A DNA stretch of 64,000 nt from CAVQGM01 sp963712065 (GTDB taxonomy: Bacteria; Actinomycetota; Acidimicrobiia; Acidimicrobiales; Acidimicrobilacustridaceae): positions 186,001-250,000 of the forward strand of contig CAVQGM010000001.1 in NCBI GenBank assembly GCA_963712065.1. The letters run 5' to 3'. This document shows positions 41,915-49,738 of the stretch, in pieces (position 1 is the stretch's first letter; the number at the start of each line of letters is the position of its first letter). A program made the position numbers and the translations under genes. Under the pieces are notes generated by a model. The model ran no database searches and was not told the origin of the DNA. It saw nothing but the letters and a program-made list of their open reading frames with translations.

Positions 41915-42193
41915 TCAGTCCAGCCCGGCCGTGCCGCCGGGGAAGCCGATGCGCCCGCCCACCCGCATCTGGCGCAGGACCAGCCGGTCGGTGCTGAACA
42001 GGTACCAGAGGGCGATCAGCCAGCCGACGAACGGCAGCAGGAAGCTGATGACCAGCAGCCCGATCCACAGCGCCTTCGACTTGTCGGCCCGCTCGAACGC
42101 CCACCCCGGCCGGCGCAGGCAGTTGACGAGGGCCCACACCTTGAACACGAAGAAGAGCAGCTCGAACGCCACCAGCCCGGTCGCCACATCCAT
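41915..42193 (-). CDS. DUF2516-like small membrane protein
   Basis: 92 residues from ATG 42193. Helix 1 MDVATGLVAFELLFFVFKVW, then NCLRRPGWAFERADKSKALW, helix 2 IGLLVISFLLPFVGWLIALW, then a YLFSTDRL tail. The pattern of a Pro/Gly-Trp-Ala-Phe loop and a Lys-Ala-Leu-Trp start of helix 2 is that of DUF2516 proteins of actinobacteria. Function unknown. Probably co-transcribed with the neighbour at 41636, both after the recA terminator. Confidence 0.72.
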   Translation of the reverse strand: MDVATGLVAFELLFFVFKVWALVNCLRRPGWAFERADKSKALWIGLLVISFLLPFVGWLIALWYLFSTDRLVLRQMRVGGRIGFPGGTAGLD

Positions 42194-42221
42194 GACGGCA
42201 AGGTAGCCCGAGGGACGCGAA

Positions 42222-42263
42222 CCGGCCGCCATCCCCGGAAGAGGAAACGGGGACGGCGGCCGG
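42222..42263 (-). terminator. recA terminator hairpin
   Basis: A 9-bp outer stem (CCGGCCGCC) and a 6-bp inner stem (TCCCCG), separated by one mismatch, with a 10-nt purine-rich loop. It lies 75 bp after the recA stop and before the next start. No U tract. Confidence 0.6.
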
Positions 42264-42338
42264 TCCTGATGCCGGTGTGGGGCTGGCAGGACCCTCCGGC
42301 AGGGCTGGTGGACGAGGGGAGCGGCGGTTGGCGGTGGC

Positions 42339-43379
42339 TCAGTCCTCGAGGACGATGGGCTCGTCGTGGGCCTCGGTCATGCGGTCGTCGGCATCGCCGT
42401 TGAGGCCCATCTCGGTGCGGATGCGCTCGGAGACCTCGACCATGATCTCGGGGTTCTCGATGAGGAACGTCTTGGCGTTCTCGCGCCCTTGGCCGAGCTG
42501 CTCGCCCTCGTAGGTGAACCAGGCCCCCGACTTCTTGACCAGGCCGAGGTCGACGCCGATGTCGAGCAGCGACCCCTCACGGCTGATGCCCTTGCCGTAC
42601 ATGATGTCGAACTCGGCCTGCCGGAACGGCGGGGCGACCTTGTTCTTGACCACCTTGACGCGGGTGCGGTTGCCCACCACCTCGACGCCGTCCTTGATCG
42701 ACTCGATGCGGCGGATGTCGAGGCGGACCGACGAGTAGAACTTGAGCGCCCGCCCACCGGGGGTGGTCTCGGGCGAGCCGAACATCACGCCGATCTTCTC
42801 GCGCAGCTGGTTGATGAACACGCAGATGGTGTTCGACTTGTTGAGGTTGGCGGTGAGCTTGCGCAGGGCCTGGGACATGAGCCGGGCTTGCAGGCCGACG
42901 TGCGTGTCGCCCATCTCGCCCTCGATCTCGGCCCGGGGCGTGAGGGCGGCGACCGAGTCGACGACGAGCACGTCGATGGCCCCCGAGCGGATGAGCATGT
43001 CGGCGATCTCGAGCGCCTGCTCCCCCGTGTCGGGTTGGGAGATCAGCAGCTCGTCGATGTCGACGCCGATGGCCGAGGCGTAGATCGGGTCCATGGCGTG
43101 CTCGGCGTCGACGTAGGCGCAGATGCCGCCGTTGCGCTGGGCCTCGGCCACGACGTGCATGGCGAGGGTCGACTTGCCCGACGACTCCGGGCCGTAGATC
43201 TCCACGACGCGGCCCCGAGGGAGACCGCCGACGCCGAGGGCGAGGTCGAGGGCGAGGGCGCCGGTGGAGATGGTGTCGATGGCCATCGTCCCCTTCTCGC
43301 CCATCTTCATGACGGCACCCTTGCCGTACTGCTTCTCGATCTGCCCCATGGCCATCTCGAGGGCCTTCTCTCGCTCCAC
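42339..43379 (-). CDS. recA: Recombinase A
   Basis: 346 residues, no intein. GQIEKQYGKGAVMKMG, Walker A GPESSGKST near residue 65, Walker B VLVVDSVAALTP, L1 EGEMGDTHVGLQARLMSQALR, L2 INQLREKIGVMFGSPETTPGG. The acidic tail after residue 325 is shorter than in E. coli. Binds single-stranded DNA, exchanges strands and triggers LexA cleavage. GTG 43379 has AAAGGGG upstream. The promoter carries a LexA box (43485-43498). recX is not present after it. Confidence 0.97.
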   Translation of the reverse strand: MEREKALEMAMGQIEKQYGKGAVMKMGEKGTMAIDTISTGALALDLALGVGGLPRGRVVEIYGPESSGKSTLAMHVVAEAQRNGGICAYVDAEHAMDPIYASAIGVDIDELLISQPDTGEQALEIADMLIRSGAIDVLVVDSVAALTPRAEIEGEMGDTHVGLQARLMSQALRKLTANLNKSNTICVFINQLREKIGVMFGSPETTPGGRALKFYSSVRLDIRRIESIKDGVEVVGNRTRVKVVKNKVAPPFRQAEFDIMYGKGISREGSLLDIGVDLGLVKKSGAWFTYEGEQLGQGRENAKTFLIENPEIMVEVSERIRTEMGLNGDADDRMTEAHDEPIVLED

Positions 43380-43440
43380 CTGGTTCCCCTTTGTGTGCTG
43401 GTGCTGGGTGGCTGCGAGCAGCGCCGCAGCGATCTGGGTC

Positions 43441-43458
43441 GACCCTAACCACAGGGTC
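43441..43458 (-). other. Small hairpin in the recA leader
   Basis: GACCCT and AGGGTC flank six bases, in the predicted 5' leader about 60 bp before the recA start codon. It may affect mRNA stability or translation; the stem is short, so it may also be chance. Confidence 0.35.
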
Positions 43459-43474
43459 TGACAAGAACGACACC

Positions 43475-43503
43475 AGCGTAATTGCGAACGCCCGTTCGAT
43501 CAA
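43475..43503 (-). promoter_or_regulatory. recA promoter
   Basis: Minus strand TTGATC (43498-43503), 17-bp spacer, TACGCT (43475-43480). The LexA box occupies the spacer. Predicted start near 43468, leader about 90 nt. Confidence 0.7.
43485..43498. promoter_or_regulatory. LexA (SOS) box of recA
   Basis: CGAACGCCCGTTCG, identical to box 1 near lexA, lying between the -35 and -10 of recA. Confidence 0.9.
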
Positions 43504-43558
43504 GGACCATCACATCGCTCCTGCTCCGCAGGAGGCCTTCGGCATCCGGGTTCCATCC

Positions 43559-43591
43559 CGCTCGCTGCCGGCCTCCGGCCGGCAGCGAGCG
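43559..43591. repeat. 15-bp perfect inverted repeat
   Basis: CGCTCGCTGCCGGCC, three bases, and its exact complement. It lies between the divergent recA and msrB genes, outside both predicted transcripts. A cruciform, a terminator for read-through, or a mobile repeat are possible. Confidence 0.7.
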
Positions 43592-43601
43592 CTTGGCCAG
43601 C

Positions 43602-43615
43602 CGAGAACATTCTCG
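43602..43615. promoter_or_regulatory. Palindrome upstream of msrB
   Basis: CGAGAACATTCTCG is a perfect 6-2-6 palindrome five bases upstream of the predicted -35 of msrB. It differs from the LexA box in both arms. It is the right place and shape for an operator, but I do not recognise the regulator. Confidence 0.45.
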
Positions 43616-43620
43616 AAACG

Positions 43621-43647
43621 GGGAACTCCCCTCCCCTCGGGCGTGTT
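43621..43647 (+). promoter_or_regulatory. Sigma-R/sigma-H type promoter of msrB
   Basis: GGGAAC (43621-43626), 18-bp spacer, GTT (43645-43647). This fits the disulfide-stress sigma factor consensus GGAA(T/C)-N18-GTT of Streptomyces sigma-R and mycobacterial sigma-H. Peptide methionine sulfoxide reductases are known members of these regulons. Confidence 0.6.
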
Positions 43648-43694
43648 CTGATGCATGCCGGGAGGGTCCGATCCCCCGCCGGCGAGGAGATGAC

Positions 43695-44174
43695 ATGTCC
43701 ACCCATCACGACTCGACCCCCGAGACCGAGGCCGAGCTGCGGGCCCGCCTCACCGACGAGCAGTACCACGTCACCCAGGAGCAGGGCACCGAGCGGGCCT
43801 TCACCGGTGCGTACTGGGACTGCCACGACGACGGTGTCTACCGCTGCGTGGTCTGCGCCGAGCCGCTGTTCTCGTCGGCCACCAAGTACGACTCGGGCAC
43901 CGGCTGGCCGAGCTTCTGGCAGCCGATCGCCGACGACGCCGTCGGCACCGAGCGCGATGCCAGCTTCGGCATGGTCCGCACCGAGGTCGTGTGCGGCAGC
44001 TGCGGCGCCCACCTCGGCCACGTGTTCCCCGACGGGCCCCGCCCGACCGGCGCCCGGTTCTGCATGAACAGCGCCTCCCTGGTGCTCGACCGCGACACCG
44101 ACCCGACCGACGTCGCCGAGGCTGACATCGACGGCGACGGCAACAGCGACGGCCGCGAGAGCGACGCCGGCTAA
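43695..44174 (+). CDS. msrB: Peptide-methionine (R)-S-oxide reductase
   Basis: 159 residues. Zinc Cys pairs CVVC and CGSCGAHLGH, substrate loop KYDSGTGWPSFWQP, and catalytic Cys in RFCMNSASL. Repairs methionine-R-sulfoxide in proteins. ATG 43695 (MSTHHD) fits the family; the 71-residue upstream frame is promoter DNA. An acidic tail (DIDGDGNSDG) is extra. Convergent with thpR, with stops overlapping by four bases. Confidence 0.95.
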   Translation: MSTHHDSTPETEAELRARLTDEQYHVTQEQGTERAFTGAYWDCHDDGVYRCVVCAEPLFSSATKYDSGTGWPSFWQPIADDAVGTERDASFGMVRTEVVCGSCGAHLGHVFPDGPRPTGARFCMNSASLVLDRDTDPTDVAEADIDGDGNSDGRESDAG

Positions 44175-44674
44175 GGACCTGACCCGAGCGGGCGGCGGGC
44201 CTCGACCGTGTAGACGGGGCCCGTCGCCGTCAGGCTCGAGCGGACGAGCTGGACCTCGGTCACCGCGAACGAAGCCTCGAAGCGGGTGCCGGTCACCCCA
44301 CAGGCGGCCCGGTTCCGGAGCCGGGCGAGGGTCACGTGGCCGGCGAACGGCCGCGGGTCGACCGGCTCGCCCACCGCCGCCGTCGCCGCCCCCACCGCGG
44401 CGGCCAGCTCGTCGAGCCCCGCCACCGGCAGGCACACCACGTTGCGCCCCAGCCGGCTGACGACCGGGCCCAGCTCGGCCACCGCCACCGGCGCGACCAG
44501 CCCGGCGAGCGCGGCGATCGCCTCGTCGAGGTCGGCCTCGCCGAGGAAGCGGACGGTGACGTGCCACTGCGGCCTCGTCGTCCACCGCACCCCCGGCTCG
44601 TCGGGTCGGGGCAACGCCTCGATGCGGTCGAGGACGTCGTCGGGCAGGGCGGCGGCGACGAACAGCCGGGGCAC
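44171..44674 (-). CDS. thpR: RNA 2',3'-cyclic phosphodiesterase (2H family)
   Basis: 167 residues. The two HxTx motifs are in QWHVTVRFLGE and FAGHVTLARLR. RLFVAAALPDDV at the start and the VRSSLTATGPVYTV end match ThpR/LigT proteins. It opens 2',3'-cyclic phosphates on RNA. GTG 44674. It follows cinA on the same strand with a 15-bp gap, as often seen in actinobacteria. Confidence 0.9.
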   Translation of the reverse strand: MPRLFVAAALPDDVLDRIEALPRPDEPGVRWTTRPQWHVTVRFLGEADLDEAIAALAGLVAPVAVAELGPVVSRLGRNVVCLPVAGLDELAAAVGAATAAVGEPVDPRPFAGHVTLARLRNRAACGVTGTRFEASFAVTEVQLVRSSLTATGPVYTVEARRPLGSGP

Positions 44675-44689
44675 CGGTGCGCCCCGACC

Positions 44690-45925
44690 TCAGCGGGCCA
44701 GCAGGCGGCGGCGGAGCAGGTCGAGCACCGAGATGGTGGCGAACTGCCGCACCCGCTCGCGGTCGCCGGGGAGCCGGATCATGAACGAGTCGGCGTCGCC
44801 GTCGATGGCCGTGCCCAGGAACACGGTGCCCGGGCGGATGCCCTCCTGCGGGTCGGGGCCGGCCACGCCGGTCACGGCGACGGCGACGTCGGCGCCGAGC
44901 ACCCGGCAGGCGCCGAGAGCCATGGCCATGGCGGCGTCGTCGCTGACGACCGGGCCCGGGGGCACGCCGAGCACGTCGTGCTTCACGTCGCTGGCGTAGG
45001 ACACGACCGAGCCCCGGAAGACCTCGCTGGCGCCCGGGACCGACGTGAGCCGGGAGGCGATGAGGCCGCCGGTCATCGACTCGGCGGTGGCGAAGGTGAG
45101 CCCCTGCTCGGCGAGCAGCCGGAGCACGACGACCTCCATGGGCTCGTCATCGGTGCTGAACACGATGTCGCCGAGGATCTCGGTGAGCAGCGCGACCTCG
45201 GCGGCCAGCACGGCGTCGGCCTCGGCGTCGGTGTCGGCCTTGGCCGTGATGCGCACCTTCAGGCCCTCGATGCCGCTGGCCAGGAAAGCGAGGGTGGCGT
45301 GGCCGGACTGGTCGAGCTCGTCGATACGCGGCGCGAGCATCTCGGCCAGGCCCGACTCGGACTGGCCCCAGGTGCGCAGCACCCGGCTGCGGATCACCGC
45401 GGTGACCCCGGCCCGGTGCTGCAGGTCGGGGATGACGGTGCCCGTCACCATCTCCTGCATCTCGTAGGGCACCCCGGGCACGGCATAGACGACCCGATCA
45501 CCCACCGGGCAGACCAGGCCGGGGGCGGTGCCGGGCTGCTGGGCCATGGTGACCGCGCCCACCGGCACCATCGCCTGGCGCAGGTTGTTGGCCGGCATGT
45601 CGCGGCCGCGCGACCCGAACATGGCCCGGATTCGGTCGGCGATCTCCTCGTCGAGCACCAGGTCGGCGCCCATCAGGTCGGCGATGACGTCACGGGTGAT
45701 GTCGTCCTGGGTGGGCCCGAGCCCACCGCACACCACGACGGCGTCGCTCCTCGAGAGCGCGAGCTCGAGGGCCTGGCGGATGCGATCCCAGTTGTCGCCG
45801 ACCTTGGTCTGGAAGTGCGAGTCGATGCCGGCGAGCGCGAGCTGCTCGCCGATCCAGCTCGAGTTGGTGTCGACGATCTGCCCGAGGAGCAGCTCGGTGC
45901 CGACGGCGACGACCTCACAGCGCAT
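44690..45925 (-). CDS. cinA: CinA family protein, competence/NMN amidohydrolase
   Basis: 411 residues. The N-terminal MoCF-like domain has VAVGTELLLGQIVDTNSSWI and VVCGGLGPTQDDITRD. The C-terminal CinA_C domain has FATAESMTGGLIASRLTSVPG with the deamidase Ser region, YASDVKHDVLGV and AVTGVAGPDP. Acts on nicotinamide mononucleotide and possibly ADP-ribose. ATG 45925 gives the family start MRCEVVAVG. It lies after pgsA, a common arrangement; a long inverted repeat is in the gap. Confidence 0.94.
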   Translation of the reverse strand: MRCEVVAVGTELLLGQIVDTNSSWIGEQLALAGIDSHFQTKVGDNWDRIRQALELALSRSDAVVVCGGLGPTQDDITRDVIADLMGADLVLDEEIADRIRAMFGSRGRDMPANNLRQAMVPVGAVTMAQQPGTAPGLVCPVGDRVVYAVPGVPYEMQEMVTGTVIPDLQHRAGVTAVIRSRVLRTWGQSESGLAEMLAPRIDELDQSGHATLAFLASGIEGLKVRITAKADTDAEADAVLAAEVALLTEILGDIVFSTDDEPMEVVVLRLLAEQGLTFATAESMTGGLIASRLTSVPGASEVFRGSVVSYASDVKHDVLGVPPGPVVSDDAAMAMALGACRVLGADVAVAVTGVAGPDPQEGIRPGTVFLGTAIDGDADSFMIRLPGDRERVRQFATISVLDLLRRRLLAR

Positions 45926-45962
45926 GGCCGGAGGCTAGTGGCGCGCCACCGTGGCCGAACGG

Positions 45963-46012
45963 GTTCTGGTGTGAGATCGGGTCGTCCCAGCCACCGGGAC
46001 TCACACCAGAAC
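45963..46012. repeat. 13-bp inverted repeat between pgsA and cinA
   Basis: GTTCTGGTGTGAG at 45963-45975 and its exact complement at 46000-46012 enclose 24 bases. It could be the pgsA terminator or a REP-like element. I see no second copy elsewhere in the window. Confidence 0.7.
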
Positions 46013-46029
46013 GGGAGTGCACTCCCCCG

Positions 46030-46659
46030 CTACGGACGCTTCATCGACGTGGCCGCCCGGCGACCGTCGCGCAGGTACTGGTAGCCGCTGACCAGGGCCA
46101 TGACCACCGCCGCCCACAGCAGCGAGAGGGCGAGCCAGCTGTAGGGGGCGAGCCACGGCATCACCGCGGCGCCGACGGCGAGCGCCTGGATCACGGTCTT
46201 CACCTTGGCCGACGGGCGAGCCGGGACGGCGAGGCCCTGCCGGCCGAGCTGCACCCGGAACAGGCTGATCGCCACCTCCCGCACGGCGATGATCATCACC
46301 GGCAGCAGCGGGAACGAGTCGGCGGCGACGAGGGCGAACATGGCCCCGAGCACGAGCACCTTGTCGGCCAGCGGGTCGAGGAAGGCGCCGCTGCGGGTGG
46401 TGCCGTGACGGCGGGCGATGAAGCCATCGATGCCATCGGTGCCGACGAGGGCCGTCCAGAGCAGGAAGTTCGGCCACGTCGCCACGGTGTCGGCGATCAT
46501 GGCGAACAGGATGGGGGCGACCAGCAGCCGCACGACGGTGAGGAAGTTGGCCGGCGTGGCGAGGGCGTCGGGGCCGTAGCCGGGCGTCCCCGGACCCGGG
46601 ACCCCGTCGGCGCCGGGGGACGGGTCCTGGTGCGACGGCGGCACGGCCTCGTTGGTCAT
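46030..46659 (-). CDS. pgsA: CDP-diacylglycerol--glycerol-3-phosphate 3-phosphatidyltransferase type
   Basis: 209 residues, about five transmembrane helices after a Pro/Gly-rich start. The CDP-alcohol phosphotransferase motif is DGIDGFIARRHG...GAFLDPLADK, with all metal-binding Asp residues present. Makes phosphatidylglycerol-phosphate, although the mycobacterial homologue PgsA3 at the same locus is less well defined. The stop of rimO overlaps its ATG (46656-46659). Membrane protein. Confidence 0.9.
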   Translation of the reverse strand: MTNEAVPPSHQDPSPGADGVPGPGTPGYGPDALATPANFLTVVRLLVAPILFAMIADTVATWPNFLLWTALVGTDGIDGFIARRHGTTRSGAFLDPLADKVLVLGAMFALVAADSFPLLPVMIIAVREVAISLFRVQLGRQGLAVPARPSAKVKTVIQALAVGAAVMPWLAPYSWLALSLLWAAVVMALVSGYQYLRDGRRAATSMKRP

Positions 46660-47924
46660 GCCGTGCCCGCCTCCACCGCCCGGCCGGCGGGTTCGGCAAC
46701 CAGGTCGGGGCCCAGCGCGTCGACCACGTCGACGTCGACGAACTCGCCGACGGGGAGGTGGTCGGGCACGGCGATGATGCCGTCGATCTCGGGGGCCTCG
46801 CGGAAGCTGCGGGCCTGGCCGGGGGCGTCCACGAGCGCTCTGACCCGGGTGCCGATCAGTTCGTCACGTCGGGCGGCGGTGATGGCGTCCTGCAGCTCGC
46901 GCAGCTCGGCCAGCCGCTCCCCCGTCAGCTCGGCCGGCACCTGCCCGTCGAGGCCGGCGGCGAAGGTGCCGTCCTCGCGCGAGTAGGCGAAGAACCCGCA
47001 CCAGTCGAGCCGGGCCTCGGCGACGAAGGCCAGCAGCTCGTCGTGGTCGGCCTCGGTCTCCCCCGGGTAGCCGACGATGAAGTTGGACCGGAAGGCGGCG
47101 GCCGGCTCGGCGGCCCGGATGTCGGCGATGCGGGCGAGGAAGCGCTCGCCGTCGCCCCATCGGCGCATGCGGCGCATGAGCGGCGGCGACACGTGCTGCA
47201 GGGAGAGGTCGAAGTAGGGCACGCCGGTGCCGAGCACGGTGGTGATGAGCTCGTCGGTGAGATCGGACGGGTACAGGTACAGCAGCCGCACCCGGTCCAC
47301 CCGTTCGGCGACGGCCCGCACGAGGGGCACGATGCGACGCTCGCCGCGTCCCTGGTCGCGGCCGTAGGCGGCGAGGTCCTGGGCCACGAGCACGATCTCG
47401 CGGGCGCCGAGGGCGTCGACCTCGGCGAGCAGGTCGTCCATCGAGCGCGACCGCTGCCGGCCGCGGAAGGTGGGGATGGCGCAGAAGCCGCAGTTGCGGT
47501 CGCAGCCCTCGGCCACCTTCAGGTACGCCCACGGCGCCGACGCCGGCGGACGAGGCAGCTCGAGCAGGTCGAAGGCGGGTACGGCCCGAGCCTTGGTCGT
47601 GAGGGTGACGGGCACGCCGAACCCGGCCACCGCGTCGACCTCGGGGAGGGCCTCGGCCAGGTCGTCGCCGTAGCGCTCGGCCATGCAGCCGGTCACGACC
47701 ACCTCGGCGCCGCCCTTGCGGCCCTCGGCGAGGGCCAGCACCACGTCGATCGACTCCCGCCGGGCGTCCTCGATGAACGCGCAGGTGTTCACCACCACCA
47801 GGTCGGCGTCGTCGGGCGCCGACGCGGGGGCCAGCCCGTCGGCGAGGAGGGTGCCGGTGAGCTTGTCGGAGTCGACCTGGTTCTTGGGGCAGCCGAGGGT
47901 CTCCACCCAGAACGTGCGAGGCAC
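46656..47924 (-). CDS. rimO: Ribosomal protein S12 methylthiotransferase RimO
   Basis: 422-residue radical SAM methylthiotransferase. VETLGCPKNQVDSDKL is the RimO-specific start (MiaB has GCQMN). VVNTCAFIEDARRESID and VTGCMAERYG bind the auxiliary cluster; EGCDRNCGFCAIP holds the radical SAM Cys triad; LLYLYPSDLTDELI and YFDLSLQHVSPPLMRRMRR are RimO segments. A TRAM domain ends it. GTG 47924 and the overlap with pgsA make a two-gene unit. Confidence 0.94.
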   Translation of the reverse strand: MPRTFWVETLGCPKNQVDSDKLTGTLLADGLAPASAPDDADLVVVNTCAFIEDARRESIDVVLALAEGRKGGAEVVVTGCMAERYGDDLAEALPEVDAVAGFGVPVTLTTKARAVPAFDLLELPRPPASAPWAYLKVAEGCDRNCGFCAIPTFRGRQRSRSMDDLLAEVDALGAREIVLVAQDLAAYGRDQGRGERRIVPLVRAVAERVDRVRLLYLYPSDLTDELITTVLGTGVPYFDLSLQHVSPPLMRRMRRWGDGERFLARIADIRAAEPAAAFRSNFIVGYPGETEADHDELLAFVAEARLDWCGFFAYSREDGTFAAGLDGQVPAELTGERLAELRELQDAITAARRDELIGTRVRALVDAPGQARSFREAPEIDGIIAVPDHLPVGEFVDVDVVDALGPDLVAEPAGRAVEAGTA

Positions 47925-47959
47925 CGGACGATGGTACCGGAGCCCACCCTCGGCCCCGA

Positions 47960-48183
47960 GCCGGCGAGGAGTCCGCGCCCGGGGGACGGCTCGCCCACGT
48001 GGTGGTGACGACCGAGAAGAGGGCGAGCTGGGCCGGTCGGAAGCCGAGGAGCACGAACGCGGGCGCGATGAACAGGCCGCCGAAGACCTCGAACAGGACG
48101 AGGCCGACGAGCGCCTGGGCGAGCAGAGGGAGCTCGCCGAGCAGCCGACCGGCGGGCTCGAGGCGCCGCCGTCCCGGCGTCAG
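47960..48183 (-). other. Hydrophobic reading frame of unclear status
   Basis: The gap between the Nudix stop and rimO has no complete gene. One minus-strand frame reads LLAQALVGLVLFEVFGGLFI and then APAFVLLGFRPAQLALFSVV, which looks like two membrane helices. It has only a CTG start overlapping the Nudix stop and stays open into rimO. It may be a fragment of a small membrane protein or chance. Confidence 0.3.
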
Positions 48184-48728
48184 GGGGCCAGGTGCCCGAA
48201 GGCGAGGGCGTAGCCGAGGCCGGTGACGGTCATGCCGTCGACGACCCGCCCGGCCTGCATCTCCTCGCGCACCCGCTCGACCGGCAACCACTCGACCCGG
48301 CTGGCCTCGACGGGGTCGTGCTCGCCGATCTGCTCGGCGCCGTCGGCCAGGAAGACGTGGAAGGTCTGGTCGACCACCCCCGACAGCGGGTGGTAGGCGA
48401 GCAGCGGTCGGAGCGGGCCCGGTGCCCAGCCCGACTCCTCGATGGTCTCGCGGCGGGCGGCGTCGACCGGCGTCTCCCCCGGGTCGAGGGCACCGGCGGG
48501 GATCTCCCACCCCCACGAGCGGGTGACGAAGCGGTGGCGCCACAGCAGCAGCACGCCCCGCTCGGGGTCGTGGACGATCGCCCCGGCGGCGTGGTGCGGG
48601 AGCCGCACGACGTGGTGCTCGAACCGATCGGTGCCGGGCGGTTCGACCTCGACGAGGTGGAGGCTCACCCACTCACTCGAGTAGAGCGGCCGCTCCCCGT
48701 GGACCTGCCACTGCCCCTCGCCGGTCAC
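48180..48728 (-). CDS. NUDIX hydrolase (ADP-ribose pyrophosphatase-like)
   Basis: 182 residues. The complete Nudix box GALDPGETPVDAARRETIEESG is split here only by length of quote: GALDPGETPVDAA then RRETIEESG. Before it, GAIVHDPERGVLLLWRHRF and WGWEIPAG are typical of ADP-ribose/sugar-nucleotide pyrophosphatases. GTG 48728 overlaps the stop of the SMP-30 gene (GTGA). Cytoplasmic; substrate not fixed. Confidence 0.85.
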   Translation of the reverse strand: MTGEGQWQVHGERPLYSSEWVSLHLVEVEPPGTDRFEHHVVRLPHHAAGAIVHDPERGVLLLWRHRFVTRSWGWEIPAGALDPGETPVDAARRETIEESGWAPGPLRPLLAYHPLSGVVDQTFHVFLADGAEQIGEHDPVEASRVEWLPVERVREEMQAGRVVDGMTVTGLGYALAFGHLAP

Positions 48729-49690
48729 GCCTCGTGGGCGAGGGCCAGCCCGGCGCGGGGCCACGTCGTGCGCACGAGCAGGCCCTGGGACGAGCAGGTC
48801 ACGAAGGCGGTGCGCCGGTCGTCGCCGCCGAAGCAGACGTTGGTGGTCAGGAAGTCGGGGCTCTGGTGGAACTCGGTGGTCGAGCCGTCGGGGGCGATGG
48901 CGGTGATGCCGCCGGGCACGCCCACCCCGATGGTCGCCACGCACACCCAGCCCTCGCCGTCGACGGCCAGCGAGTCGAACAGCAGTCCCTCGGGGGCGTC
49001 GTGGAGCAGGCGCCCCTTCGTGCGGGTCGACTCGTCGAGCGGCGCCAACACCCCGGGGGCGCCGACCTCCCACTCCCACACGAGGCCCTCCGCCGTCTCG
49101 GCCACGTACAGCCGCGAGCCGTCGGGGGACAACCCGATGCCGTTGGTGTCGTGGGTGCCGAAGGCGGCGCCGGCGATGTGACTGCCGTCGGCGTTGGCGT
49201 AGAGCACGCCGGGGTGGTCGGGATACCTCTCGGGCGTGACGCCGTGGTCGGTGAACCAGAAGCCCCCGTGGGCGTCGAACACGAGGTCGTTGGGCGCGAT
49301 CAGCTTCCGCCCGTCGCACTCGGTGTAGATCGTCTGCACGGCGCCGGTGTCGAGGTCGATGCGTTGGATCGATCCCTGCTCGCGGTCGCTGCCGCTCGGC
49401 ACCAACCCGAGGCCCTCGATCTCGTTGAAGTCGAAGTAGCCGCCGTTGTTGGTGACGTACAGCGCCCCGTCGGGTCCGAGGGCGGCCCCGTTGGGGCCTC
49501 CACCCGCGTCGGCCACCACGGTCTTGGCGCCGTCGGGCGCGACCCGGGTGATCCGCCCGGCAGCGATCTCGGTGAGCACCACGCCGCCGTCGGCCATGGC
49601 GATCGGGCCCTCGGGGAACCGCAGGCCGTCGGTGATCGTGCGCATCGTTCCCTGCTCCCGGCCGCTCGGGCCTGCTCCCGCGTCGCTCAT
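48725..49690 (-). CDS. SMP-30/gluconolactonase family protein
   Basis: 321 residues, six-bladed propeller. LRFPEGPIAMADGGVVLTEI carries the first metal-binding Glu; GGGPNGAALGPDGALYVTNN, APNDLVFDAHGGFWFTDHG with Asn, and DSLAVDGEGWVCVA with Asp complete a calcium/zinc site. A lactonase is likely; the sugar is unknown. ATG 49690 has AGGAAG upstream; ATG 49645 is also possible. The N terminus GAGPSGREQG comes from a short GC-rich repeat resembling that at 6663. Confidence 0.83.
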   Translation of the reverse strand: MSDAGAGPSGREQGTMRTITDGLRFPEGPIAMADGGVVLTEIAAGRITRVAPDGAKTVVADAGGGPNGAALGPDGALYVTNNGGYFDFNEIEGLGLVPSGSDREQGSIQRIDLDTGAVQTIYTECDGRKLIAPNDLVFDAHGGFWFTDHGVTPERYPDHPGVLYANADGSHIAGAAFGTHDTNGIGLSPDGSRLYVAETAEGLVWEWEVGAPGVLAPLDESTRTKGRLLHDAPEGLLFDSLAVDGEGWVCVATIGVGVPGGITAIAPDGSTTEFHQSPDFLTTNVCFGGDDRRTAFVTCSSQGLLVRTTWPRAGLALAHEA

Positions 49691-49738
49691 GCCCGCTTCC
49701 TAGCCGACGTGGGCGGCGCGTGCCGCCTCCTCAGCCGC

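Noticed and set aside
42339..43379. Intein in recA
   Set aside because: recA is of normal length and the P-loop and L1/L2 regions are contiguous.
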